The notes: generated by a model not told the origin, from the sequence alone. 32,011 nucleotides of DNA from Mucilaginibacter sp. MD40 (GCF_002288635.1 NZ_NRSW01000001.1:25050-57060), one strand, 5' to 3'. Positions 1 to 7,334 are shown, numbered from the stretch's first letter. Numbers and translations are program-made.

Positions 1-78
1 TGAGGCCTATTGGATTGCCACTTTGATATATTCGTAGTAAAGTAGATTTCTCTCCTGTCAAATCATAGCAAAGATCAA

Positions 79-885
79 CTATCTTTTCGGCGGTTCCGGT
101 GCCTGCCATAGTTTCCACCAGGGTAGCCAGGGCAGGTCATGGTGTTCGTAATGATAACCAAAAAAATAACAGCTTAAAAAAGCCAGCACATGGTTGCGCC
201 GCAAGCTACGGGACTGGTGCCTATTATCATGTTCGCCCCTGTGAGGCAGGTAAGTACCAAAATAGAACAGTTGCAGGGTACTCAGCAACGAGGGCAATAC
301 CCAAAACAGCAGGAGGTTAGCCTGCGATATCCATATTTTTAATACATTGAATATAACAGCCATTACCACAATTTGCCATATAGAGAGGTAGTTGCGTATA
401 AAACGCACATACCAGCTCAGGAAACTGCCGTGGTGATAGTCCGGATCTTTGTCCGTGTGTACATAATTATGGTGTTCGTGGTGCTTGGTATACAGTTTAG
501 GGTACCAGAATGAGGCATATAAAAAAGTACTGATGAAGCCTATGGCCCTGTTTATCCATCGCTTTGGCGCAATAGAGCCGTGCATGGCATCATGCGCGGT
601 AATAAAAAGCCCCGTATATAAATGAGTTTGGAGTAGTACAAACACATACAGCCAGGGGTTGGCAAAGTTAACCGGCCAGCGCATGAGCAGGGTGATAGAT
701 ACCGCCCAGCAGGCTATAACTATTATAGCTACCAGCAGGCCCGTATATGTTGGTTGTTTTTGCAATGAACTATTTTGAGTGATGGTAGCAGTTAAAGCCC
801 TTCTGTTATTTAACGCGCTTACCCTGCTTATCAATATAAAACCATTGGTTGCTTTCCCAAACGCTATGCTCCTGGTCAACAGCAA
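79..885 (-). CDS. crtW: CrtW-type beta-carotene ketolase
   Basis: Di-iron membrane oxygenase expected to add a 4-keto group to a beta-ionone ring of carotenoids. Counting from the ATG at 885, the histidine clusters are HDAMH (98-102), HHEHH (135-139) and HYEHHD (245-250). The stretch LFYFGTYLPHR (206-216) is typical of CrtW and separates it from ordinary fatty-acid desaturases. Hydrophobic segments lie around 48-68, 78-97, 112-127 and 170-210. The only ATG lies 80 nt inside the preceding lipoprotein gene. A TTG at residue 41 (position 765) would start the protein after that gene and give 228 residues, close to the usual 240 or so, so the start is uncertain. It is the last gene of the minus-strand ispH group that can be seen; the remaining carotenoid genes (phytoene synthase, desaturase, cyclase) are not in the window and may lie beyond position 1. 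Confidence 0.92.
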   Translation of the reverse strand: MLLTRSIAFGKATNGFILISRVSALNNRRALTATITQNSSLQKQPTYTGLLVAIIVIACWAVSITLLMRWPVNFANPWLYVFVLLQTHLYTGLFITAHDAMHGSIAPKRWINRAIGFISTFLYASFWYPKLYTKHHEHHNYVHTDKDPDYHHGSFLSWYVRFIRNYLSIWQIVVMAVIFNVLKIWISQANLLLFWVLPSLLSTLQLFYFGTYLPHRGEHDNRHQSRSLRRNHVLAFLSCYFFGYHYEHHDLPWLPWWKLWQAPEPPKR

Positions 886-1315
886 CCGTTTTGCAGTTAT
901 TACTTACTTTGGCGCGGCCATTCTCAAACGGGAAAGCACAACCGAACTGCGGTTTAATTTTAATGTCGCCAAGGGTATCGGCGTAGCCTATTTTTTTGTT
1001 ATCGCCTAAAATACGGTAATACCCGTCGTTAGCATAGTCGGGGCCATTATCAAACGGAAAGGGCTCAAATAGCACCCGCTCATCACGGTCAATGGCCACC
1101 ATCCGGTTGTTTTTTAATACGAAAGCCAGGTTCTTAAAAGTATCGGTATAACAAAGCTGGTATTTACCTAAAGGGATAACGGTATCGTGGCTGGCATTCA
1201 CATAGCCTTCACGGTTACCGGTGGCATCGGTTACTTTATACAGGTAGCCGTTATGCCCGGCTTTGCAGGCGGCAAGGCCTATCACTATCAATACCAGCCA
1301 AACCCGCATACGCAT
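806..1315 (-). CDS. Small WG-repeat-like lipoprotein
   Basis: A 169-residue predicted lipoprotein. The N-terminus is a short basic stretch, a hydrophobic core and a lipobox LAAC with the lipidated cysteine at residue 17. The mature part carries imperfect WG/KWG-like units, best seen as GYADTLGDIKIKPQFGCAFP followed by FENGRAKV; such repeats are common in secreted Bacteroidota proteins of unknown role. The ATG at 1315 shares its A with the TAA of ispH (TAATG), which suggests translational coupling. A second ATG two codons on (1309) is equally possible. A longer reading frame back to 1357 lies inside ispH and would put residues before the signal peptide, so it was rejected. Its place between ispH and crtW makes it a passenger or accessory of the carotenoid operon; no function can be assigned. 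Confidence 0.8.
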   Translation of the reverse strand: MRMRVWLVLIVIGLAACKAGHNGYLYKVTDATGNREGYVNASHDTVIPLGKYQLCYTDTFKNLAFVLKNNRMVAIDRDERVLFEPFPFDNGPDYANDGYYRILGDNKKIGYADTLGDIKIKPQFGCAFPFENGRAKVSNNCKTVAVDQEHSVWESNQWFYIDKQGKRVK

Positions 1316-2166
1316 TAATATTTTTCCAGTTCGGCCTTTACCTGCTGCATCAGCCACATAGGGGTTGAGGTAGCGCCGGCAATGCCTATGGTATCATTAG
1401 GATTAAACATTTCCGGCTTCAACTCGCTTACCGCCGATATGAAGTAGGTGTTGGGGTTATGCTTTTTGCAAACCTCATACAGCACTTTACCGTTTGATGA
1501 TTTTTTGCCCGATACGAATACCACTTTATCAAACTGCACCACAAACTTTGGCAGGTCCTTATCGCGGTTGCTTACCTGCCGGCATATAGTATCATTGGCC
1601 TTTACCTCGTAGCCACGCGCAAGCAGCTGGTCTTTTACATCGTAAAACTTATCCATGCTTTTGGTGGTCTGGCTGTAAAGCGTAAAACTGGCGGGTAGTT
1701 CCGCGTCTTCCAGTTCGGCAATATCCTGGAAAACCAATGCTTCATTATTGGTTTGCCCTTGCAGGCCAATCACCTCGGCATGGCCGTGCTTACCAAAAAT
1801 GATGATGTTCTCGTTATTATCGTATGATGTTTTAATCCGGTTTTGCAGTTTAAGCACTACCGGGCAAGAAGCATCAATTAAGGTAATATTATTTTCAAGC
1901 GCTACGCGGTAGGTTTCGGGCGCCTCGCCATGCGCGCGGATCAGCACCTTTTCGTTATGCAGATCGTTCAGCTGTTCGTGCCCGATAATGCGCAGCCCTT
2001 TTGCTTTCAGGCGCTCTACTTCCTCATCGTTATGCACAATATCGCCCAGGCAATACAGGTAGCCGTCCTCTGCCAGTATCTCTTCGGCCATATCAATGGC
2101 ATACACCACGCCGAAACAAAACCCGGAATCCTGGTCAATAGTAACCTTTAAGTTGTATGAGCCCAT
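1315..2166 (-). CDS. ispH: 4-hydroxy-3-methylbut-2-enyl diphosphate reductase (IspH/LytB)
   Basis: Last enzyme of the MEP pathway, reducing HMBPP to IPP and DMAPP through a [4Fe-4S] cluster in the cytoplasm. The three cluster cysteines are visible: C17 in GFCFGV, C101 in DASCPVV and C195 in DTICRQVSNR. Other family features are RAHGEAPE (77-84), GKHGHAEVIG (125-134), YSQTTKS (164-170) and KKSSNGKVLYEV near 216-227. The 283 residues match the bacterial family. It supplies C5 units and is placed directly upstream of crtW, consistent with isoprenoid supply for pigment. It is separated from the upstream cruF group by 103 nt and has its own -7 box a few bases before the ATG. Confidence 0.97.
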   Translation of the reverse strand: MGSYNLKVTIDQDSGFCFGVVYAIDMAEEILAEDGYLYCLGDIVHNDEEVERLKAKGLRIIGHEQLNDLHNEKVLIRAHGEAPETYRVALENNITLIDASCPVVLKLQNRIKTSYDNNENIIIFGKHGHAEVIGLQGQTNNEALVFQDIAELEDAELPASFTLYSQTTKSMDKFYDVKDQLLARGYEVKANDTICRQVSNRDKDLPKFVVQFDKVVFVSGKKSSNGKVLYEVCKKHNPNTYFISAVSELKPEMFNPNDTIGIAGATSTPMWLMQQVKAELEKY

Positions 2167-2171
2167 TTATG

Positions 2172-2179
2172 CAAAAATA
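2172..2179 (-). promoter_or_regulatory. Candidate ispH promoter -7 box (TATTTTTG)
   Basis: On the minus strand this reads TATTTTTG, an exact match to the Bacteroidota -7 consensus TAnnTTTG, followed by CATAA and then the ispH ATG. No clear TTG -33 element is at the expected spacing. If used, transcription would start at or within a base or two of the start codon, giving an almost leaderless mRNA. Confidence 0.4.
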
Positions 2180-2226
2180 CTAAATGCTAAGTTGTAAACA
2201 CTAAACCTTAAACGCTAAATTCTGAA
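2178..2226 (-). repeat. Low-complexity word repeat upstream of ispH
   Basis: On the minus strand this is a run of related short words built on TTTAG: TTTAGCG, TTTAAGG, TTTAGTG, TTTACAA, CTTAGCA, TTTAG. It resembles the TTTAG-based block at 26236-26371 and lies between cruF and ispH. It is not coding and forms no strong hairpin. Confidence 0.55.
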
Positions 2227-2269
2227 AATAGTGTCAGATAATTTTGAGCCTCTATTTACGTTGTTATGC

Positions 2270-2920
2270 TCACCCGAGCAAATTTAATAATCCGAAAAAC
2301 ACAAACTGCGTTATCAGGAGCACCGGTGCGGCAAGGTTTTGCTTTTTAAATTTAAAAGCTTCAAAAATAAACAGCATTACAGCGCTCACCAGAAACCAGC
2401 AGCCATAGTTTTTAAGTGGGATACCCCTATCCAGCCATTGCCAGTAATCAAACCTTATAGCTACGGGCTCAATGAGCCAATCCAGCAATACCAGCAGGGC
2501 GGCCCCAAGCAGTACTCTTAGCAAGCGGCTCCTTAAACGGGTATATTGCATGCAAACACCAGCCGCGTATACCAGCAGGAACCAGTTTACCCCTATCAGT
2601 AGCGGGATATCCAGCACCTTGTACCCCAGCGTTTTGCCGTAGCTGTAATGGCCAAATAACCAGTAGCCGTGTACGCCCAGCCATTCGGCAGTAAAACCCA
2701 GCAGGGCCGTGAGCAGCGTAAAACCAATAAATTTGGCATCAAACCATTTGTGCGATGCCATGATCACCAGCAGCATGAGTAACAGGTGCCAGGGCACCAT
2801 CTGCTTGAAAAGCGGTTGCCAGGCGTGCACAGCAAAGCCAATCAGCCCCACCAAATGGAACAGTATGATAATGAATATGGAGATGCCGGCTGGCTTTATG
2901 ATATCTTTCTGCCTTTCCAT
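2270..2920 (-). CDS. cruF: CruF-type carotenoid 1,2-hydratase (DUF422 membrane protein)
   Basis: A 216-residue polytopic membrane protein of the carotenoid biosynthesis protein family (DUF422/CruF). Family signatures are GFTAEWLGVHGYWLFGHYSYG around 75-95, followed by LGYKVLDIPLLIGVNW (98-113), LDWLIEPVAIRFDYWQW (146-162) and LKNYGCWF (169-176). About six hydrophobic helices are visible. CruF enzymes hydrate the terminal double bond of an acyclic carotenoid end, making a 1'-hydroxy group that can then be glycosylated (established for CruF in Deinococcus and cyanobacteria). Its first 25 nt overlap the end of the glycosyltransferase gene, as expected if hydration and glycosylation are sequential steps. 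The function is well supported by family; the substrate is inferred. Confidence 0.9.
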   Translation of the reverse strand: MERQKDIIKPAGISIFIIILFHLVGLIGFAVHAWQPLFKQMVPWHLLLMLLVIMASHKWFDAKFIGFTLLTALLGFTAEWLGVHGYWLFGHYSYGKTLGYKVLDIPLLIGVNWFLLVYAAGVCMQYTRLRSRLLRVLLGAALLVLLDWLIEPVAIRFDYWQWLDRGIPLKNYGCWFLVSAVMLFIFEAFKFKKQNLAAPVLLITQFVFFGLLNLLG

Positions 2921-3990
2921 ACGGTTGCTTTAGTAAGGTGTTTTTGTATCGCTAAAAAAGCAATAACGGCCAGGTTAAACATGTGCACCGGGTGCAGCAG
3001 CAGGTTAAGCCATGTGTTTTGCCCCGCCGACAGCGAGATCATTACCCTGGTGAGGATAATAAGCCCGACGATCTGGCCGATGAGCGGCAAGTCCCCTGTA
3101 CTGATAATGAGCAGCGGGCCGCCAACTACCAGCACAATATACATTAAAAACATAGGGATGCTGTAATTGAACGGCGCCATAAAATTTTTACTGAACCCGT
3201 TTACCGCGTCGGTGTAATTGGTATACATGCGGCAGCTAATCATGCCGTTGGCCAGCAAACCTTCGCCGCTGTAACCGTAGGCTTTAATGGTTTTCATGAT
3301 CTCTACATCCTCCACCACTTTGCTTTTTACCAGTTGGTGCCACTGGTGGCGGTGATATAACTCGGCATCAAACAGCATAAACTGCCCGCTCGCCGCCGCT
3401 ACCGATGCCCGTTTCTTTACCAGGTATATCAGCCGCAGGGGTAATAAATTCAACAATAAAAAGTGCATTAACGGTACCACCGAGCGCTCGCCTATGGTAT
3501 CCATTTCCTGGTTGGCAAACAGGCTTAACAGGCAAAGCTTACGCAGGTACATACGGTGCACAGCACTGTTGATAAGGCTTTTGTACACTTTCTCATCAGC
3601 ATCTAAAAAAAGCAGGAAGCGCCCCCGGGCGTGCTTAGCCAACTGGTGACAAGCGTAATTCTTCCCCATCCACCCTTTGGGCAGCGGCTCGCCCTTTATT
3701 ACCCTGAACTTAGGGTGTTCAGCGGCAAATTGGCTGCAAATGGCGTAGGTGTCGTCGTCAGAATCGTCATCAAGGATAATTACTTCATAATCGCGGTAAT
3801 CCTGTTCATGTATGGATTGCAGCAGGGTAAGTATATTTTCGGCCTCGTTGCGCGCCGGTATCAGGATAGATACCAGGTCGGTATAATGATTAGCGATGTG
3901 CGGCAGCTTGGGGTTTGATATAAAGTTGAACAGGGTAACCGTAAACCGAAGGATGATGAAAAAGAATACAATATAGATGGCTACGATCAC
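2896..3990 (-). CDS. Family 2 glycosyltransferase, CruC/CrtQ-like
   Basis: A 364-residue membrane-anchored GT2 enzyme. One N-terminal helix (about 2-22) precedes a GT-A domain with SILIPARNEAENI (41-53), the acidic motif ILDDDSDDDT (72-81), the GWMGKNYAC motif (106-114) typical of carotenoid and hopanoid glycosyltransferases, the metal-binding FLDADE (128-133) and the catalytic-region EDVEIM (227-232). Two or three C-terminal helices follow (about 278-300, 305-325, 335-350). The context is cruF downstream and two acyltransferases upstream, with gaps of only 2-6 nt or overlaps. This mirrors the CruC/CruD logic of green sulfur bacteria, where a glycosyltransferase and an acyltransferase modify a hydroxylated carotenoid. 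The likely acceptor is therefore the 1'-hydroxyl made by CruF (inference). Another lipid acceptor is possible. Confidence 0.85.
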   Translation of the reverse strand: MIVAIYIVFFFIILRFTVTLFNFISNPKLPHIANHYTDLVSILIPARNEAENILTLLQSIHEQDYRDYEVIILDDDSDDDTYAICSQFAAEHPKFRVIKGEPLPKGWMGKNYACHQLAKHARGRFLLFLDADEKVYKSLINSAVHRMYLRKLCLLSLFANQEMDTIGERSVVPLMHFLLLNLLPLRLIYLVKKRASVAAASGQFMLFDAELYHRHQWHQLVKSKVVEDVEIMKTIKAYGYSGEGLLANGMISCRMYTNYTDAVNGFSKNFMAPFNYSIPMFLMYIVLVVGGPLLIISTGDLPLIGQIVGLIILTRVMISLSAGQNTWLNLLLHPVHMFNLAVIAFLAIQKHLTKATVWKGRKIS

Positions 3991-3992
3991 TT

Positions 3993-4610
3993 TTATATAC
4001 TGATTTGAGTTTGCTGTTGATGAGCGTTAATGTAATGCGCTTTATAGGCTGCCTTCAGATCACTGATATCCCCGCCCGCGTCAATGGTTTTTAAGTAAAC
4101 GTTGGCGACCGGCTTTTTGTGCTCAAAATTTTCTACAAATGTCGCCGAAAGTACGGTTTGATAATTATCGCCCGCGTTTTTAAGGATATGCGAAAGGCCC
4201 TTCTCAAAGTGCACTTCATCGGTAAAGTTAGAATACAGTTTACCCTGGGGGAATATCAATACCAGGTTATCCGGATCCTGTAACATCTCCGCGGCAAAAT
4301 TAAGCGATTGCAATATTTCCCGCGAACCTTTTTTTACAGAGAAAGCCCCCATATATTTAAAAAAGCCCACTTTTTTAGCCGTTTCCTCTATCACCATCAC
4401 ATGAAAGCGCTTGCCGAAAAGGCGGTGGTTGAGGTAATACATCAGGAAACCATCCCACCAGCTAAAATGGTTGGCCAGCAGCAAAACAGAGCGTTCAGGA
4501 TCGATCTGTAGCTTATCATAATTCACCGCATAAAAGTTGCGCTCTACTATGCGCAGGATGTAATGGTGAAAAAACCATGTGATAAACCTGTTCTTTTTCG
4601 GGTAGATCAT
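3993..4610 (-). CDS. PlsC-type acyltransferase, second of a tandem pair
   Basis: A 205-residue 1-acyl-glycerol-3-phosphate acyltransferase-fold protein. The catalytic HX4D motif is NHFSWWD with H48 and D53, and the acceptor-binding motif is FPQGKL at 120-125, where most PlsC proteins have FPEG. No long N-terminal membrane helix is evident, so it is probably a peripheral membrane enzyme. Both motifs fall at the same residue numbers as in the neighbouring gene at 4617-5240, so the two arose by tandem duplication. It lies 2 nt before the glycosyltransferase and 6 nt after its paralogue. The likely role is acylation of the carotenoid glycoside sugar, like CruD of green sulfur bacteria (inference from context); a phospholipid role cannot be excluded. 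Confidence 0.82.
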   Translation of the reverse strand: MIYPKKNRFITWFFHHYILRIVERNFYAVNYDKLQIDPERSVLLLANHFSWWDGFLMYYLNHRLFGKRFHVMVIEETAKKVGFFKYMGAFSVKKGSREILQSLNFAAEMLQDPDNLVLIFPQGKLYSNFTDEVHFEKGLSHILKNAGDNYQTVLSATFVENFEHKKPVANVYLKTIDAGGDISDLKAAYKAHYINAHQQQTQISI

Positions 4611-4616
4611 GGCTGG

Positions 4617-5240
4617 TTAATGCGCTACGTTTACCTGGGCGGCAAGCGCCTGTTGATGAAAGGCGTTTATTTTCTCTGAAAGCTCCGCGAAGCTTACCTC
4701 ACCGGCAACACCACAATCAAACAAATGGAAATATACTGATGGCTTAAGGCTTTCAAAGTAATCAATCAGCGCGCAGTTATACACGATCTGGCAGGGGCCT
4801 TTAATGTTGCGTAACAGGAGTTCGATACCGCGCTCTACCTTTATCTCGGTAGTGTGGTTGGATATGAGTTCGCCCTGCGGAAATACCACTACCAGGTTCT
4901 CGGGGTTGGCCAGCAGACCCGCCGCGTATTGAAGAGATTTGATCATCTCGCGCGACTGCCGGTTGATAGAGAAACCACCGAACAGGTTCAGCAACATCCT
5001 TTTTTGCAGGTGGTCTTCCTGCATCATGATATACAATTTGCGGTGCAGGTGCCAGTAAGCCAGGTAATTCCCCCAAAGGCCATCCCACCAGCTAAAGTGG
5101 TTACACAGCAGCAGGATGGAGTGCCCGGGCTTTGGCGTAAACGGCATTACCTCTAAACGATTAAAGGCCTTGCGCATGCGGTAGCGCATGTATTTGGCAA
5201 ACCAGTTACTGAAAAGGGTTACTCTGCGGGCGGGTATCAT
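4617..5240 (-). CDS. PlsC-type acyltransferase, first of a tandem pair
   Basis: A 207-residue paralogue of the next gene. It has the HX4D motif NHFSWWDG (H48, D53) and FPQGEL (120-125), with the shared segment QSREMIKSLQYAAGLLANPENLVVV just before the second motif. Its ATG overlaps the stop of the alpha/beta hydrolase by 4 nt (ATGA), so translation is probably coupled. The Gln in the FPQG block is shared by both copies, which suggests a common acceptor or a subfamily feature. The donor is expected to be acyl-CoA or acyl-ACP. In the context of cruF and a CruC-like glycosyltransferase, one or both copies probably esterify a glycosylated carotenoid (inference). Confidence 0.82.
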   Translation of the reverse strand: MIPARRVTLFSNWFAKYMRYRMRKAFNRLEVMPFTPKPGHSILLLCNHFSWWDGLWGNYLAYWHLHRKLYIMMQEDHLQKRMLLNLFGGFSINRQSREMIKSLQYAAGLLANPENLVVVFPQGELISNHTTEIKVERGIELLLRNIKGPCQIVYNCALIDYFESLKPSVYFHLFDCGVAGEVSFAELSEKINAFHQQALAAQVNVAH

Positions 5241-6055
5241 TGTGGTAAATTAACTAAATAATCGTCCAGTTGTTTGGTTACCAGCCAGTGGCCCATATCC
5301 ACCTCGTGCACCCCGGCATTTTTTAAACTGCTGATAAAAGGCAGCGCCGCTTTTTTAGGGAACAAATTATCGTGCTTGCCAAATACCAGCGTGCATTTGA
5401 TATGATGCTGATTAATAAGGCTGGCGACTTTCTGCACATCCGGCTTTAGCAGGCGGATGAGGTTAAGCGTATAATAAACATCCAGCCGTTTTTTCTCCGT
5501 ATCTATCTCGTTATAGGCAATGGTATAAAGGCTATCGTCAATAAAATTTACGCGCTTTAAATTTTTAAGCAGCGAGGGCGCCAGCCATTTGCTTTTGGTA
5601 ACGGTTTTAAACAGGTATTTACCCCAGGGTTTGTGCAACAATATCTCAAAGCCTTTGTAAACGGCGAGGCCGTCAGGTGCCATCAGGATGATCTCATCGA
5701 TCATTTCGGGGTACTCTTCGGCGAGTATGAGGGCCAGGTTAGCACCTATAGAATATCCCATTACCGAAAAACGCTGTTTGCCATGCAGCTTAAACCATTC
5801 TTCGACATAGGCTTTTATCATGTGGCGGGGCATACCTGCGAGGATCTTTTGCTCGGGCCAGTTATTCAGTTCACTTTCGCCATGAAAAAAATGGTCGAAA
5901 CCGTAAACATGAAAATTCTTCAACATGGATTTTTCGAGCACATGGAATTGCCTCCCCGTCATCCCGTAGCCATGAAATGCCAGCATAGGCTTATCGCCAC
6001 TACCATATTCGTGGTAATGCGCCCTGCCTAAGCCATCAATATCCAAAAAACCCAT
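5237..6055 (-). CDS. Alpha/beta hydrolase
   Basis: A 272-residue alpha/beta hydrolase-fold protein. Visible elements are the oxyanion-hole region FHGYGMTG (27-34), the nucleophile elbow GYSIGA with S102, the acid D229 in FGKHDNLFP and the base H256 in MGHWLV, which together form a complete Ser-Asp-His triad. There is no signal peptide, so it is probably cytoplasmic. It is the first gene of the hydrolase-acyltransferase-acyltransferase-glycosyltransferase-cruF string and overlaps the next gene by 4 nt. It could be an esterase or thioesterase acting on the acyl donor or on the acylated product, but the substrate cannot be read from the sequence. The minus-strand box TAATATTG about 10 nt before the ATG is a 7/8 match to the -7 consensus. 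Confidence 0.8.
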   Translation of the reverse strand: MGFLDIDGLGRAHYHEYGSGDKPMLAFHGYGMTGRQFHVLEKSMLKNFHVYGFDHFFHGESELNNWPEQKILAGMPRHMIKAYVEEWFKLHGKQRFSVMGYSIGANLALILAEEYPEMIDEIILMAPDGLAVYKGFEILLHKPWGKYLFKTVTKSKWLAPSLLKNLKRVNFIDDSLYTIAYNEIDTEKKRLDVYYTLNLIRLLKPDVQKVASLINQHHIKCTLVFGKHDNLFPKKAALPFISSLKNAGVHEVDMGHWLVTKQLDDYLVNLPQ

Positions 6056-6119
6056 AGGTGGGCAATATTAAGAAAATGTTAGTGAATTGGCCTTAACAGG
6101 AATGAAACTGCACCTGTAA

Positions 6120-7334
6120 TTAGTGTCGCTTTACTAAGTAATCCATTATGGCTTGTGTAGCGCCCACGTTATTTTTCACATACTCTTTAGCAATTTGTGC
6201 TGCCGTGAGCCTTTCCTGCCCGTTACGCATCAGGTTACCGGCAACTCTATCCAGTTCTTCCTTCGTACTTATGCTAAACGCACCTTTAAGCTCAACCAAA
6301 TCGCGTGCTTCCTTAAACTTATCATACCGGGGGCCAAATATTACCGGCATACCAAAAGCCGCCGCCTCAAGCGTGTTGTGTATACCCGCGCCAAAACCAC
6401 CGCCTATGTAAGCTATATCGGCATATTGGTATAGCGAGGAGAGCATACCAATGTTATCTATAACAAGATTAGAAGTTAGAGATTGAAGATCAGATATCTG
6501 TGAAAATTTCAATGTCCTGTCTGCAGGCAGCAGGCTCATTAGCATTTTGATCTTATCTTCCCCTACTTCATGCGGGGCAATGATGAATTTCCAGTCGGGG
6601 TGCCGGGTTATAAGGTTGGCAATTAGCTGCTCGTCCTGCGGCCAGGTGCTGCCGGCAATAAAAAGCTTTTGGCCAGCTTTAAAGCTTTCAATCTCCGGTA
6701 AATTCTTTGGCTGCCGCGCGTTGGCCCACACCCTGTCAAACCGGGTATCGCCGCTTATGGTTACATTGGTTACCCCAATATCATGCAGCAGTTGTTTTGA
6801 TTGCGCATCCTGGAGAAAGAACCAGGTAACCATTTTCAGCATTTTGCGGTGCAGGCGGCCGTACCATTTAAAAAATACCTGCCCCGGTCTAAAGATGCCG
6901 GATATAATATATAATGGAATATGCTGCCGATGTAACTCGTTAAAAAAGTGGTACCAGTACTCATACTTGGTAAAAATGGCCATTTGTGGCTTTATGGTGC
7001 TGATGAACTGTTGGGCATTGGCCGCCGTATCAAGAGGTAGGTAATAAACGTGGTTTGCCAGTGGGGTATTTTTGCGTATCTCGTAGCCCGAAGGAGAAAA
7101 AAAAGTAATAACAATGGTTTGCAAGGGGTACCTTTCCCGCACTGATTCCAATACCGGCCAGCCCTGTTCAAACTCGCCCAGCGAGGCAAAGTGGAACCAT
7201 ATACAACTTTCCAGGGGCTGTATTTGCTGGTTTTGGCGGCCATTTATCCACAATTTCGCCTTATTAGAAAAAAGAGAAAACAAACAGGCTATCCGGTGGT
7301 ATAGGTTGATGCCGATGTTATAAATGAAAAGCAT
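6120..7334 (-). CDS. waaA: 3-deoxy-D-manno-octulosonic acid transferase (Kdo transferase)
   Basis: GT30 enzyme that adds Kdo from CMP-Kdo to lipid IVA at the inner membrane. It has an N-terminal hydrophobic anchor (about 1-22) and a short NKAKLWINGR segment typical of the family. The catalytic Glu lies in ASLGEFEQG (50-58), TFFSPSGYE spans 78-86, followed by ISGIFRPGQ (144-152), AGSTWPQDE (227-235), IIAPHEV (251-257) and the C-terminal donor-binding block GGGFGAGIHNTLEAAAFGMPV (311-331). At 404 residues it is close to the usual length. Residues 279-292 are coded by a stretch of low-complexity words that resembles the intergenic repeats of this window (see the repeat at 6464-6498). It is divergent from the ugd operon and separated by 65 nt from the hydrolase. 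Confidence 0.95.
   Translation of the reverse strand: MLFIYNIGINLYHRIACLFSLFSNKAKLWINGRQNQQIQPLESCIWFHFASLGEFEQGWPVLESVRERYPLQTIVITFFSPSGYEIRKNTPLANHVYYLPLDTAANAQQFISTIKPQMAIFTKYEYWYHFFNELHRQHIPLYIISGIFRPGQVFFKWYGRLHRKMLKMVTWFFLQDAQSKQLLHDIGVTNVTISGDTRFDRVWANARQPKNLPEIESFKAGQKLFIAGSTWPQDEQLIANLITRHPDWKFIIAPHEVGEDKIKMLMSLLPADRTLKFSQISDLQSLTSNLVIDNIGMLSSLYQYADIAYIGGGFGAGIHNTLEAAAFGMPVIFGPRYDKFKEARDLVELKGAFSISTKEELDRVAGNLMRNGQERLTAAQIAKEYVKNNVGATQAIMDYLVKRH
6464..6498 (-). repeat. Word-like low-complexity stretch inside waaA
   Basis: On the plus strand the stretch reads as overlapping words of the type AAGATTAGAAG, TTAGAGATTGAAG, ATCAGATA. The ATTAG and AGAGATT words recur in the non-coding block at 26160-26230. 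On the coding strand it is in frame and encodes about 14 residues (279-292, QISDLQSLTSNLVI) in the loop just before the conserved VIDNIG segment. It looks like a repeat captured by the gene, but chance resemblance cannot be excluded by eye. Confidence 0.4.

Noticed and set aside
1..78. A further carotenoid gene at the left edge
   Set aside because: After the crtW stop no start codon with an open frame could be supported in the remaining 78 bases.
1316..1357. Upstream ATG for the WG-repeat lipoprotein
   Set aside because: It lies in ispH coding DNA and would bury the signal peptide; the ATG overlapping the ispH stop is better.
4854..5156. Plus-strand reading frame opposite the acyltransferase gene
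   Set aside because: It is a shadow of the minus-strand gene, with no promoter and no recognisable protein features. The same holds for other antisense frames in this window.
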